From contig JACQZY010000020.1 of the NCBI GenBank assembly GCA_016213645.1, positions 62,001 through 126,000 on the forward strand: DNA of 64,000 nt. Direction: 5' to 3'. The notes under the pieces are model-generated. The model had not been told where the DNA came from. It searched no databases and saw only the letters and a program-made list of their open reading frames with translations. Positions 51,206-60,888 of this stretch are shown here, piece after piece; positions within the stretch are counted from its first letter, which is position 1; each line of letters starts with the position of its first letter. The position numbers and the translations under genes are program-made. The stretch comes from Actinomycetota bacterium. Lineage in GTDB: Bacteria > Actinomycetota > Thermoleophilia > Solirubrobacterales > JACPNS01.

Positions 51206-53146
51206 CTACAACTTGCGCGCCGAAGCGGCGCTGCGCCGACGCGTCGGCTTGGGCACGCGAGACTCAAGCCCGGTCTTGGTCTGCAGAAACTTCAGCGCCT
51301 GCACATACACCAGGCTGCTCGGCGTACGCGCGATGTCGGCGGTGCGCAACGATTCCAAGAACTCATCGGGACCGTCGAAGTCGTGCATGCTGATGCGCAC
51401 GCTGCCAAGCCCCTGTGAGACATGGCTGTCGCTGCCCGCGCCGGCGACGATCCGGTACTTGGCGGCGAAGCGCGCGGCTTCTTCGTTGAACGCGGAGATC
51501 GCGACACGCGGATTGAAGATCTCGATCAGGTCGATGTCTTCCAGCACCTCCAGCAGGTTCTCGTAGTCGGGTACGCTGTGCATGCGGTCGAACGGATGCG
51601 GCACGTAGACCAGGCCGCCCTGACGCTTGATGTCGGCGATCGCCTCCTGAAGTGAGACGCCCTTGGGAATCTTCTCCTTGATGAAGAGGCCGATCACCTC
51701 GCCCTGGTTGGCGGTCTTGACCTCTTCGCCCACGATCACCTTGACGCCGTAGTCCGCCGCGACCTCGGCAGCCGCCAGCGCGCCCGAGACCTCGTTGTGA
51801 TCGGTCACCGCGATCGCTCCCAGACCCTGCACCCGCGCCGTCTCCAACAACACCTCCACGGGCGTGGCGCAGTCGTGCGAATGATCGGTGTGCATGTGCA
51901 GGTCCACCTCGATGCGGTCGCGCTTGGCGAGCCTGGCGCGCAGTTTCGGGTCTCCCTGCTTGCCGGGAATCAGGTCATGGCGGCGGCCGGCGACCCGGCG
52001 GTAGATCGACTCGTGGCGTTCGGCCACCGCGTCCCAGGCATTCTCGCGGGCGCCGGCAATCGCCGCGGCGGAGATCCGTTCACGCAGCGGCGCGTCCTCA
52101 ATCAGCCGCCGCAATTGGGCAGCCAGCGCCTCTGGATCGCCCGGGTCGAACAGCAACCCAAGATCGCCGTCTCGCAACGCCTCGCGGTACTGCGGCAGGT
52201 TCGCGGCCAGCGGCACCGCGCCCGAAGCGGCGGCGCGCGCCAGGAACGCCGGGCTGGGCGCCACCCCTGCGCTGGCGGCAACCGCGATGTCGGCCCGGGC
52301 CAGCAGTGAACCGGTCGACTCAACACCAAGCCCGACGAAGTCGATCCGCTCGCGCAGTCGCCGTGAGAGCCCGGCCGGCACGATCGGCTGCTCGACCGGC
52401 ACACGGACCGTCGCATGCCAATCAAGATCGCGGGGAAGCTTGCGCAAAGCGCGTAAAAAGATCCGCTGCGCGGCGCGCTCCTCGTAGTCGCCGAGAAAGA
52501 TCTCAACCGGAGCGCCGGCGTCTCGCTCGGCGCGCGCGGCGGGAGCTTCGGAACCGGGCGCAATGATCTCGTAATCGCCGCCGAAATACGAACGCACGAG
52601 ATCGCGCGTGATCTCGTTGACGGCCACGCGCGCGTCGAGCCGGCCGAAGAACAGCTCCACGAACCGCCGCGCGACCTGCGTGGAGAGCGTGCGCTCGGCC
52701 GCCTGGTGAAAAGTGCCCACGTTGAGCGTGTGGCTCAGCCGCAGCGCCGCGCTGGCGGCACTCGGCGCGAACGGTTCGTGTACGTGTACGAAGTCGAAGC
52801 AGTCGAGCGCGAAGAGATCCTCCAGCGTGCTGGCCACGTCGATCGGCAGCGCGACGCTACCGCCCAGCCGCGCCGGAGGAAACGGCAGCGACTGTCCAAC
52901 TCCGAGCACCCGCGGCAACCCGCCCGCCTCGCCAAATAGCGATTGCGGATCGGCGGCGGCGGCGCGTATCAACGCACGCGATTCGCGCACGAGTCTGCGC
53001 GACGACGACGGAGCCACAACCACCACTCGATGGCCGCGAGCGGCGAGCGCTCGCGACAGCGCGTGAACGTAACGATTGGTTTCGCGCCGTTCCTCCCATC
53101 CGTACGGGGTGACCTGCGCGATGGTCATGGCGTCCGGTTGCGGCAC
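51206..53146 (-). CDS. GT4 glycosyltransferase-like / PHP phosphoesterase fusion
   Basis: 646 aa. Residues about 6-400 form a GT-B GT4-like domain (TPYGWEERRETNRYVHALSRALAARGHRV; HVHEPFAP; LGLLFDPGDPEALA). The donor-site Glu region is less clear. Residues about 425-620 are a PHP domain with metal ligands in DLHMHTDHSHD, VTDHNEVSG, GEEV and GAGSDSHV. The C terminus is basic. The fusion suggests a lipid- or phospho-sugar substrate made and trimmed in one protein (inference). GTG at 53146 is 6 nt after TATAGT; ATG at 53128 is the alternative. Divergent from the EAL gene. Confidence 0.88.
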   Translation of the reverse strand: MPQPDAMTIAQVTPYGWEERRETNRYVHALSRALAARGHRVVVVAPSSSRRLVRESRALIRAAAADPQSLFGEAGGLPRVLGVGQSLPFPPARLGGSVALPIDVASTLEDLFALDCFDFVHVHEPFAPSAASAALRLSHTLNVGTFHQAAERTLSTQVARRFVELFFGRLDARVAVNEITRDLVRSYFGGDYEIIAPGSEAPAARAERDAGAPVEIFLGDYEERAAQRIFLRALRKLPRDLDWHATVRVPVEQPIVPAGLSRRLRERIDFVGLGVESTGSLLARADIAVAASAGVAPSPAFLARAAASGAVPLAANLPQYREALRDGDLGLLFDPGDPEALAAQLRRLIEDAPLRERISAAAIAGARENAWDAVAERHESIYRRVAGRRHDLIPGKQGDPKLRARLAKRDRIEVDLHMHTDHSHDCATPVEVLLETARVQGLGAIAVTDHNEVSGALAAAEVAADYGVKVIVGEEVKTANQGEVIGLFIKEKIPKGVSLQEAIADIKRQGGLVYVPHPFDRMHSVPDYENLLEVLEDIDLIEIFNPRVAISAFNEEAARFAAKYRIVAGAGSDSHVSQGLGSVRISMHDFDGPDEFLESLRTADIARTPSSLVYVQALKFLQTKTGLESRVPKPTRRRSAASARKL

Positions 53147-53271
53147 GCGGTAACTATACGGGCGGACATTCACGTAGACATCACACGCGCAACCCGGGAC
53201 GGTCGAACATCCGGCTACCACAAGGCCCTTCTTGCTTGTGTCAAATGTCCGCATGTCGATACTCGCAAGAG

Positions 53272-54597
53272 ATGCCCGTGTCACTGGCCTCCGACAACCT
53301 GTCGGCAAGCGACGCTGACGAGTTGGACCGCATCCTCCGCAAGGAGTTGATCGTCAGCTCGTATCAGCCGATCGTCGATCTGCGAACCGAAGAAGTCATC
53401 GGTTATGAAGCCCTGGCCCGCGGTCCGAAGGGCTCGCCGCTTGAGTTTCCGGACCGGCTCTTCGCGGCGGCGCGCTCGGGCGGACGGCTGGCCGAGCTTG
53501 ACTGGGAATGCCGCGCGGCGGCGCTGCGCGGCGCGTTGCAAAAAGGTCTGCTCTCGCCGATGCTGCTGTTTGTGAACGTCGAGCCGGATGCCGCATTCGT
53601 GCGCCCGCCCGATCACGTATGGCCACTGCTGGAGGAGGCCGGCGAGAAGCTGCTCGTCGTCTGTGAGTTCACCGAGCGCGGACTGATCGACCGGCCGACA
53701 GATGTGCTCAGCGCGGCGCGAGTCTGGCGCCGGGCCGGGATGGCGATCGCGCTCGACGATGTCGGCACGGATTCGCGTTCGCTCGGCATCCTGCCACTGC
53801 TGCGGCCGGACATCATCAAACTCGACATGAGCCTGGTCCACGCGCCGGAAGACGAATTGGCCGCAATGATGAGCACGATGCAGACGATCAATTCGTGGAA
53901 CGAAAAGAACGACGCGCTGGTCGTCGCCGAAGGCGTTGAAACCGATGAACACCTTGACCGCGCAACGGCGCTGGGGGCGCATTTCTGTCAAGGCTGGAAA
54001 TACGGCAAGCCGATCCCCTTCGCGGAGTTCGAACCGCGGCCTGCAGCGCGCACGCTGCGTCTCGCGACGGCCGTTCCCAGCCGCTTCGACGACAAGCAAA
54101 CTCCGTATCAATTCGTGTCGGCGCGCCGCGAAATGCGCATCGCGTCCAAGCGTTTCATCACCGCGGTAAGCAAGGAGCTTGAAGGAGTGGCGCGTGTGAT
54201 GGGACCGACCGGGCTTTTGATGAGCAGCTTTCAGCACGCGCAGTTCTTCGGCGAGTCCTCACGGCGGGCGTATTCCGAGATCGCCGGCGGCATCGCGCTG
54301 GTGGGAGTGATCGGCCGACAGCTTTCCGGGCGGCTCGAACCCGGAATCCTCGGCTGCTCGCTAAACGACGGCGACCCGCTGGCCGACGAATGGATCGTCT
54401 GCGAGATCAGCCCGCACCATTGCGCCGCGCTCGTTGCCAAAGACCTCGGCGACACCGGCCCCGACGCCGATCGCCGCTTCAGCTTCTATTTGACGTACGA
54501 CAGCGAATTGGTGGCCGGAGTCGCGCGCCGGTTGATTGAGCGGATCGTGCCGCTTCAGGACCGGACCGCGCCGTCGCGTTTACGCCTCGCGAGCTGA
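53272..54597 (+). CDS. EAL-DICT c-di-GMP phosphodiesterase-like protein
   Basis: 441 aa. The EAL domain (about 20-255) has GYEALARG, VNVEPD, CEFTERG, ALDDVGTD, IKLDMS and AEGVET, so the catalytic Glu, Asn and Lys residues are present and hydrolysis of c-di-GMP is likely. The C-terminal DICT-type domain (about 270-435) reads FQHAQFF, RRFSFYLTYDSELV and PLADEWIV. DICT domains accompany c-di-GMP and two-component proteins as sensors. The start is not fixed; ATG at 53245 is also possible. It lies next to the GT4-PHP gene, divergently. Confidence 0.88.
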   Translation: MPVSLASDNLSASDADELDRILRKELIVSSYQPIVDLRTEEVIGYEALARGPKGSPLEFPDRLFAAARSGGRLAELDWECRAAALRGALQKGLLSPMLLFVNVEPDAAFVRPPDHVWPLLEEAGEKLLVVCEFTERGLIDRPTDVLSAARVWRRAGMAIALDDVGTDSRSLGILPLLRPDIIKLDMSLVHAPEDELAAMMSTMQTINSWNEKNDALVVAEGVETDEHLDRATALGAHFCQGWKYGKPIPFAEFEPRPAARTLRLATAVPSRFDDKQTPYQFVSARREMRIASKRFITAVSKELEGVARVMGPTGLLMSSFQHAQFFGESSRRAYSEIAGGIALVGVIGRQLSGRLEPGILGCSLNDGDPLADEWIVCEISPHHCAALVAKDLGDTGPDADRRFSFYLTYDSELVAGVARRLIERIVPLQDRTAPSRLRLAS

Positions 54598-54621
54598 TCC
54601 ACTGCTTGACGCAGCGACTGC

Positions 54622-56802
54622 TCACTCGCCGCCCGTGCGACCGGCGTTCAGTTCGTCGACCACCGCCATCAAGTCACCCTGCGCGTAGAAGTCGACGGCG
54701 ACCAGGTTGGCAGGGCGACCGCGGGAGCGCTCGCATCGCCTGATTCGTTTGCGCATCAGCTCGCGTGCGTTGGCGACGCGCGCGTTGCTTGGGCGTGCAG
54801 CCGGCGGCGTGCTGATCCAATGATTCATCAGGAACAACTCGTTGGTGTCGCCACCACGTCCCGGGACGCAACTTTCCGCCGATGTCAGCGCGGACTTGCT
54901 GGAAAACGCGAACGGAGTCTCCTGCATCACATCGAAGGCCCCGTGGATCCACGGAACCGCGGGCGAGAGGTTGTTCTCGTTGAGCAGGACGAGCCGCTGG
55001 TTTTGATCGATCATCTCTCCGATCCTCGGCCACCGGCCGTCTACCGGTCCCCTGTACGCGTAGTCGGCGATCCCGCCCTTCTCCAACTCTGACCACAGCT
55101 CGCGGGTGGGCACATAGTCCTGAAACACGATCATCATCACTTCACGAGGATTGTCTTCCAGGAACGTGCGCACCTGCCCCAGCGTTTCCTCGATCGGCGT
55201 CGCCCCCAGCTCGCAGAATCCGTGACACAGGTACATCCGCCGCTTTCCCCGTTCCGGCTTGGAAAGCGTGCGCCGAATGCGATCGGCGGCGGCCACGAAT
55301 TCCTTGCCAAATTCGCTCTTCAGCTTGTCGCGCACGTCCGGTGAGCTGAGATCGCCGTCGGTGTAAACGCGCGTGCCCGGAAATCCGTAGTAGACGTCGA
55401 GCATCAGCGCGCGCACGCCGTAGGCGAGCTGCTCCGACACCGGCCCGTCCTGTTCGGGAAACAGCCAGCCACCCGGATAGGTCTTGTCCGACATCGAGTT
55501 GTGCGTGGCGGCCAGCGCGATCTCGGGAAGCCGTTTCGAGCAGAGAGTTTCGGCGCCATTGCAGCTGCGCGTGTCTTTGATCACACCCAGCCGCTGCAGG
55601 CCCTCTTCGCCGATCGTCGCCGCGGCCAATGCGGCGGCTGCCACGCAGATCACGGCAACGGCGGCGGCGAACGAACCGAAACGCCGCGCAAAGTTCGGCG
55701 CTTTTCCTTCGGCCGTCGCCGCGGGCTCGACGACCGGCGGCATCGCAATCGCGATCAATTCGTTGACTCCGCGAAACACCAGATAAAAGCCGGCCACGAA
55801 CATCAGGCCTTTGACGGCTCCAACCGGATCAAGCAGCGCCAGCGCGCCCATCGCGATCAGCCCGAGCGCCCAAAGCGCCCTGGGCAACGCGGCCGGCGGC
55901 GGGTGCGCGACGCGCGCGAGTATTTGCCTGACGCGGCTGTCCACATCGGCCGGTCGAAGATTGCCCGCTGCCGCCGCGGCCAGCGCCGCGCCCGCGGTTG
56001 CCATGCTCACGGACAGCACAAACGCGCCACCCATGAACTCGTGCCAGATCGCCTCGGCCGCATCGCGGTCAATGCCGTCCGCCGCGCGATGAATCAGCAA
56101 CGAACGGGCAAACGCGTACGCCACCGTCAAACCGGCGCCGGACCCCGCCAGCGCGATGCCGCAGTGGTTGAGCGCGCGTCGGCGATTCGGCGCGACCGCG
56201 AACCCGGTCGCCATCAACAGCAGCGCCACCAGCGGCAGCACCCACGAGAGCGTGCCGGTCTTTGCGGCAATCGTGGCGACATCGGATTCGAAACTGCCGT
56301 CGGCGACCTTCACGAGCTTTGCGTCCAGCCCTTCAGGAATCTGGCGCGCAATCTCGGGACTCAGTTTGCGCAGCGACTGCTCCACGAGTACGCCGACGTT
56401 CGCCAGCACAAGCACCGCGCTGCCGAGATCACGTTCGACCGCCGCGCGATGGGCCTGTAGCACCGCGCTGCGAAACAACCGCTTGAACGCTGTTGTGTCG
56501 ATTAGTGCGGCGGACGCGGCGTCCAGCACCGGACGCACGGCGATCAGGTCGGGATCAATCTGATCGATCACCTGACCCGTGAGCTTGTCGGCCGCCAGAT
56601 CGCGCACCTCGGGCGACTCCAGCGTGGCCTGTGCATGATCTGCGAAGCGCGCGGGTTCAAAGATGTTGCGCTGCACGTACATGGCGAGCGCGGACGCTGC
56701 CAGCACGATCCCCGCAAGCGAGATCAGCGCGATGCCGGCACGGCGTCGCGACTGGGAGTACCCGACGGCAACCGTTTGCGATTTTGACGACCCTGCGCTC
56801 AC
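54622..56802 (-). CDS. Multi-TM protein with C-terminal PI-PLC-like phosphodiesterase domain
   Basis: 726 aa. The N-terminal part has a TM anchor near 22-42, a roughly 140-residue extracytoplasmic segment, then five to six TM helices up to about 395. The C-terminal roughly 320 residues have a TIM-barrel PLC-X-like pattern: LAATHNSMSD (first catalytic His), VRALMLDVYYG, and YLCHGFCELG (second His), followed by MIVFQDYV. Probably extracytoplasmic, with Cys in SCNGAETLC. It could cleave a phosphoinositide or related lipid at the outer face. The start is GTG with no ribosome binding site. It follows inositol-3-phosphate synthase on the same strand. Confidence 0.83.
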   Translation of the reverse strand: MSAGSSKSQTVAVGYSQSRRRAGIALISLAGIVLAASALAMYVQRNIFEPARFADHAQATLESPEVRDLAADKLTGQVIDQIDPDLIAVRPVLDAASAALIDTTAFKRLFRSAVLQAHRAAVERDLGSAVLVLANVGVLVEQSLRKLSPEIARQIPEGLDAKLVKVADGSFESDVATIAAKTGTLSWVLPLVALLLMATGFAVAPNRRRALNHCGIALAGSGAGLTVAYAFARSLLIHRAADGIDRDAAEAIWHEFMGGAFVLSVSMATAGAALAAAAAGNLRPADVDSRVRQILARVAHPPPAALPRALWALGLIAMGALALLDPVGAVKGLMFVAGFYLVFRGVNELIAIAMPPVVEPAATAEGKAPNFARRFGSFAAAVAVICVAAAALAAATIGEEGLQRLGVIKDTRSCNGAETLCSKRLPEIALAATHNSMSDKTYPGGWLFPEQDGPVSEQLAYGVRALMLDVYYGFPGTRVYTDGDLSSPDVRDKLKSEFGKEFVAAADRIRRTLSKPERGKRRMYLCHGFCELGATPIEETLGQVRTFLEDNPREVMMIVFQDYVPTRELWSELEKGGIADYAYRGPVDGRWPRIGEMIDQNQRLVLLNENNLSPAVPWIHGAFDVMQETPFAFSSKSALTSAESCVPGRGGDTNELFLMNHWISTPPAARPSNARVANARELMRKRIRRCERSRGRPANLVAVDFYAQGDLMAVVDELNAGRTGGE

Positions 56803-56930
56803 GATCCGTCTATCGAATCAGAAAGAGACGATGGCCACGCAGGCACGCCGGCCACGTAATGCGGCCGGCGCTCTCAATCACATCAATATGCGGCGGCGCT
56901 CGCAGGCGCCGTTTCATCCGCTGGCCGGGC

Positions 56931-58202
56931 CTACTTCTTCGCCGCGGCCTTTGGAGCCGTCTTACGGGCGGCGGGCTTCGCGGTCGCCGGGGCGGTCTTG
57001 CGCTTCGCGGCACTTGCGCGTCCGGCACCGGCCTTTGTACGGGTGGCGCCGAGCTTCGGCTTGCCCGCGTACTTGGCGATGAACTTCTCGGTGTCGATAC
57101 GAGCCTGGGCGTCCGGCCGCTGGTTCTGCGGCGACTTCATCAGGTAGCTGGACGGGCCATCGAGCTGACCGCCGATGCCGCTGTTGAGGGCCAGCTTGCA
57201 ACAACGCACCGCGTCAATCACGATGCCGGCGCTGTTGGGTGAGTCCCACACCTCAAGCTTGAGTTCCACGTTCAGCGGCACGTCGCCGAAGGCCTGACCC
57301 TCAACGCGGATGTGCGCCCACTTGCGGTCGGTCAGCCACGGCACGTAGTCCGACGGGCCAATGTAAACATCGTCCGGCGGCAGCGTGTGGCCCATGATCG
57401 AGGTCACGGCGTTGGTCTTGGAGATCTTCTTGCTCTCCAGGCGCTCGCGCTCAAGCATGTTGTAGAAGTCCATGTTGCCGCCGACGTTCAGCTGCGAGGT
57501 GCGCATCATCTTCACGCCGCGGTCGCCGAACAGCGTGGCGAGCTGACGATGCACGATCGTCGCGCCTACCTGGCTCTTGATGTCGTCGCCCACGACCGGC
57601 AGACCGGCCTTCTTGAAGCGCTTGTCCCAGTACGGCTCACGCGCGATAAACACCGGGATGCAGTTGACGAAGCCGCAACCGGCCTCCAGAATCTGCTCCA
57701 CGTACCACTTGGTGGCGTCCTCGCTGCCGACCGGCAGATACGACACAACAACGTCGGTCTTCGTGTCCTTGAGGATCTGCACGATGTCGACGGTCTCGCC
57801 CGGAGCCTTCTTGATCTTCTGCTTGAGGTATTTGCCAAGTCCGTCATGGGTCATGCCGCGCTGCACGGTCACTCCCAGATCCTTCGGCACCTTCGAGAAC
57901 TTCATCGTGTTGTTGGGATCGGCCCAGATCGCCTGGCCAAGATCCTTGCCGACCTTCGTGGCGTTGATGTCGAAGGCCGCGGAAAACTCGATGTCGCTGA
58001 TGTGGTATCCGCCGAGATCGACGTGCATCAGGCCGGGCACGTCCTCCTTGGGGTCGGCGTTCTTGTAGTACTCGACTCCCTGCACAAACGCGCTTGCGCA
58101 GTTGCCGACGCCGATGATCGCCACGCGGACTTTGTCACGCTGGTAGCGGCCTGTGCCGTTTGTGCTCTTGCCGTTGCTGCCGTTCTTGGGGGCAGGACTC
58201 AC
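56931..58202 (-). CDS. ino1: Inositol-3-phosphate synthase
   Basis: 423 aa. NAD-binding [13 protein letters not shown] is at the N terminus. The actinobacterial/archaeal signatures [41 protein letters not shown] and [10 protein letters not shown] are present. It converts glucose-6-phosphate to inositol-3-phosphate. A C-terminal tail of about 50 residues is rich in Lys, Ala and Pro. The start is GTG, fixed by AAGGAAGGAA about 8 nt upstream; earlier in-frame codons are not coding-like. The CDP-alcohol phosphatidyltransferase that would use its product lies just upstream. Confidence 0.95.
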   Translation of the reverse strand: MSPAPKNGSNGKSTNGTGRYQRDKVRVAIIGVGNCASAFVQGVEYYKNADPKEDVPGLMHVDLGGYHISDIEFSAAFDINATKVGKDLGQAIWADPNNTMKFSKVPKDLGVTVQRGMTHDGLGKYLKQKIKKAPGETVDIVQILKDTKTDVVVSYLPVGSEDATKWYVEQILEAGCGFVNCIPVFIAREPYWDKRFKKAGLPVVGDDIKSQVGATIVHRQLATLFGDRGVKMMRTSQLNVGGNMDFYNMLERERLESKKISKTNAVTSIMGHTLPPDDVYIGPSDYVPWLTDRKWAHIRVEGQAFGDVPLNVELKLEVWDSPNSAGIVIDAVRCCKLALNSGIGGQLDGPSSYLMKSPQNQRPDAQARIDTEKFIAKYAGKPKLGATRTKAGAGRASAAKRKTAPATAKPAARKTAPKAAAKK

Positions 58203-58429
58203 TGGGGATTTCCTTCCTTCGATTACGGGTACGTGCGATCGCGATGAAGTTCGTGGCGGTCGTTGCCGGGGGCGGCGAGCGGCCGACGCGGAAAACAATC
58301 TGACGGGGCGCGAGGTCGCGATCGGCCCGCGCATCGTCAACGGGCCGAGGATAGAGGGTGAGACACCCTCAGCGGGCGAAAGTTACATTTGAGGCATCGC
58401 CCGCCGCAGTCGCGGCCGGCCACGACGAC

Positions 58430-59101
58430 CTACGACGCGTCGGCCGCGGCACGCTCGGCATCGAGAATCTTGCTCTGCTTGTAAACGTGGAAGATGCGCT
58501 GAAACATCGTGAAAAGGCTCAGTCCGGCGAGCACGTACACACCCACCTTCAGCAGCGAAAAGTCAAATAGCCCGCCAAGCCCGCGAGCAAAGAACACGGC
58601 CACGCTGATGATCACAACGCGCACCGCGCGATTGGCTATGCCGACCTTGCACTCAATACCCAGGGCCTCGGCACGGGCCCGCGTGTAGGACACCATCAGC
58701 GATCCGATCACGGCCAGCACGACCGCGGCGACGGCGTACTGGTCGCCGCCGGAGTACACCCCGTCGTGCCCGACGACGAACTGCATCGCGATCGCGGTCA
58801 GCACGATGCCTTCCTCCACCCGATCGAGCGAACTGTCCAGGAACGCGCCAAACAGGGTGGCCTTGCCGCTCATCCGCGAGTACTTGCCGTCAAGCAGGTC
58901 CATCACCGACCCGAGCACGAACGCGATTCCGGCCGCGATGTAAAGCTGTTGCGTGATCAAGACCGCCGCGGCGACATTGCCGATCAGTCCGGTCAGCGAG
59001 ATCGCATTCGGCGAGAGGCGCGATTCGATCAGCCGTTCACGCGCCGCGTCGCTGAGGATCTGGCCGCCACGCTGCGACCGCACGCCCGCGTCGCCACTCA
59101 C
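58430..59101 (-). CDS. CDP-alcohol phosphatidyltransferase, probable phosphatidylinositol-phosphate synthase
   Basis: 223 aa with five to six TM helices. The family motif D68-x2-D71-G72-x3-R76-x8-G85-x3-D89-x3-D93 is complete, with Ser for the usual Ala before R76. Pairing with ino1 suggests it joins CDP-diacylglycerol to inositol phosphate, as in mycobacterial phosphatidylinositol-phosphate synthesis. The sequence alone does not exclude glycerol phosphate as acceptor. GTG overlaps the stop of the GT-C gene as GTGA (4 bp), fixing the start. Confidence 0.88.
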   Translation of the reverse strand: MSGDAGVRSQRGGQILSDAARERLIESRLSPNAISLTGLIGNVAAAVLITQQLYIAAGIAFVLGSVMDLLDGKYSRMSGKATLFGAFLDSSLDRVEEGIVLTAIAMQFVVGHDGVYSGGDQYAVAAVVLAVIGSLMVSYTRARAEALGIECKVGIANRAVRVVIISVAVFFARGLGGLFDFSLLKVGVYVLAGLSLFTMFQRIFHVYKQSKILDAERAAADAS

Positions 59102-60888
59102 GCTCGGCCGCCGTGTTGAGCGGTCGCGCCACGGTCCAGCTGCACGGCGCCGTCCGCGTCGACGCGCCAGCCTTCGGCGCAACTCGGCTCGCCGCCGACC
59201 AGGCGCCGAATGGAGAAATCTGAATTGATCGTGATCACGGGCGGACGGGAAGATACCGCCTGCGGCGGGGCGGGAGGAAGCATGATCTGCAAATAGCCGT
59301 CATCGGAGGACTTAATACAGCCGATCGAAGGCCGTAGAAACCGCTGCCAGCGAACCCGTGTGTTGCTCACGCCGAAGCGTTCCGGGCGGATTTGAAACCC
59401 GCTGCTGGGCTGCCGGTCGATGAACTGCGCTTCGATGCCGCCGCCGGTCGGCAGATCGACCCGGTACACGGTCCAGTCTCTGAACTTGGCGACGGGCTTC
59501 AGATATGAGAGACCGCCACGAATCAGCTCCTCTTCCTGGCGTCCGCTGTAGTCAACGGTCACGTCCGGCACGGCCACCCAGCGCACGTCGTTTTCGCTGA
59601 GCCAGTCCGCATACGCGCCGGCGGTGAGCCGACCTTCGTAGAACAGGCTGTTGTACTTCGTGTCGAGCTGGCGTTCCCAACCGCGCGCGATCGGCCGGCG
59701 ATTGGCCACGTAGGCGGCCTCGAAGTGGTTGCGGGTAAAGACCACCTCAACGCGCTGCTCGCGCGATGGGTCCTGCTTGTCCAGAAAGTGGTTGACCGGG
59801 TCGAAGTAGGCCGGCTCGGCGCTGGCGTCGCGCGTGACGATCGCCCAGTAGGCGGTTGCTCCCTGCCAACACGCCAGCGGCACGATCACGGCCAGCGCAA
59901 AGCGTCCGGCGCGCGGCCAAAGTGCGGCCGCCGCTACCGTCGGAAACACGATCATGCCCAATCGGATCGCGTTGGCGCCAATCGGCGACGGGACCAGTTC
60001 ATTGGCCAACAGAAACACGGTGTACAACGCCACTCCGATGCCGACCAATCGACGCGTCTGACCTCGCAGGTCGTCGCGCACGAAGTACCAGAAGAACGCG
60101 GTAAACGCGAGCGCTCCCAGAAACGATGCCGGATGAAACGGCTGCGCGCCGCCTTCGGGAAACAACAGCGAGACAAGCGTCGCGGGCATAAGCGTCCCGA
60201 CAGCGACAATTAGGAATGGCCGTTGGTCGATCGGCGCGAAGACGCGTTTGGGCGTAAGCGACGCCGGCCGCAGTTCACCGCGGCGAGGCAACCAGGCCGC
60301 GAACCAGACCGTGAACGCCACGAACGAAATAAACAACGCGGCCAGCGGGCTGGTGAGCGCGCAGTTGATCGCCAGAATAAGTCCGATCCAAGGACGCGAG
60401 TGTGCGGCGGCAAACAGCGCACCCAGCCCGATCGCGATCGACAGCGAATACGGCAACTGTCCGATTACGAGCGTGGCGCTGAAGACGACCGCGAACACGT
60501 AAGACGCGGCGACCGCGCCGCGCCGCGGAAAGACCTCGCGCGCGAGCATCGAGAACAGCAGAGTGCCGACGACGTAGGCGAACGCCCCTGCCAGGCGCAC
60601 GCCGATCGTGGATGAGAGCGCCGCAAACATCACGCCGTAGGACACCACGTAGTGCCCGCCGTACCAGTTGTAGTTCCAAACAAACAGCCCGTCGCTCTTG
60701 AACAGCTCCGCGCGGTAGATGTGCGCCGCGAGGTCGCCCCCCCGCAGATCGAGGAAGTAATAGAGCGTGCTGACCGCAAATGCCAGCGTCACCGGTCCGG
60801 CGTGCGGACGCACGCCGTTGAGCGCGTCACGCGCGATCGCTCGCGCGCCCATGTTGAGGCGAGACAGTGTCAGGCGAGCGGCCTGCAT
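59098..60888 (-). CDS. Polytopic GT-C-like membrane protein in the inositol-lipid cluster
   Basis: 596 aa, about twelve TM helices. Segments such as LRGGDLAAHIYRAELF and NYNWYGGHYVVSYG form the first loop, with an acidic D-x-H pattern near the membrane. A soluble region of about 200 residues ends the protein. The ATG overlaps the alpha/beta hydrolase stop by one base and its stop overlaps the phosphatidyltransferase start by four, so it is firmly in the operon. Possible mannosyl- or other sugar transfer to phosphatidylinositol (inference). Confidence 0.78.
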   Translation of the reverse strand: MQAARLTLSRLNMGARAIARDALNGVRPHAGPVTLAFAVSTLYYFLDLRGGDLAAHIYRAELFKSDGLFVWNYNWYGGHYVVSYGVMFAALSSTIGVRLAGAFAYVVGTLLFSMLAREVFPRRGAVAASYVFAVVFSATLVIGQLPYSLSIAIGLGALFAAAHSRPWIGLILAINCALTSPLAALFISFVAFTVWFAAWLPRRGELRPASLTPKRVFAPIDQRPFLIVAVGTLMPATLVSLLFPEGGAQPFHPASFLGALAFTAFFWYFVRDDLRGQTRRLVGIGVALYTVFLLANELVPSPIGANAIRLGMIVFPTVAAAALWPRAGRFALAVIVPLACWQGATAYWAIVTRDASAEPAYFDPVNHFLDKQDPSREQRVEVVFTRNHFEAAYVANRRPIARGWERQLDTKYNSLFYEGRLTAGAYADWLSENDVRWVAVPDVTVDYSGRQEEELIRGGLSYLKPVAKFRDWTVYRVDLPTGGGIEAQFIDRQPSSGFQIRPERFGVSNTRVRWQRFLRPSIGCIKSSDDGYLQIMLPPAPPQAVSSRPPVITINSDFSIRRLVGGEPSCAEGWRVDADGAVQLDRGATAQHGGRA

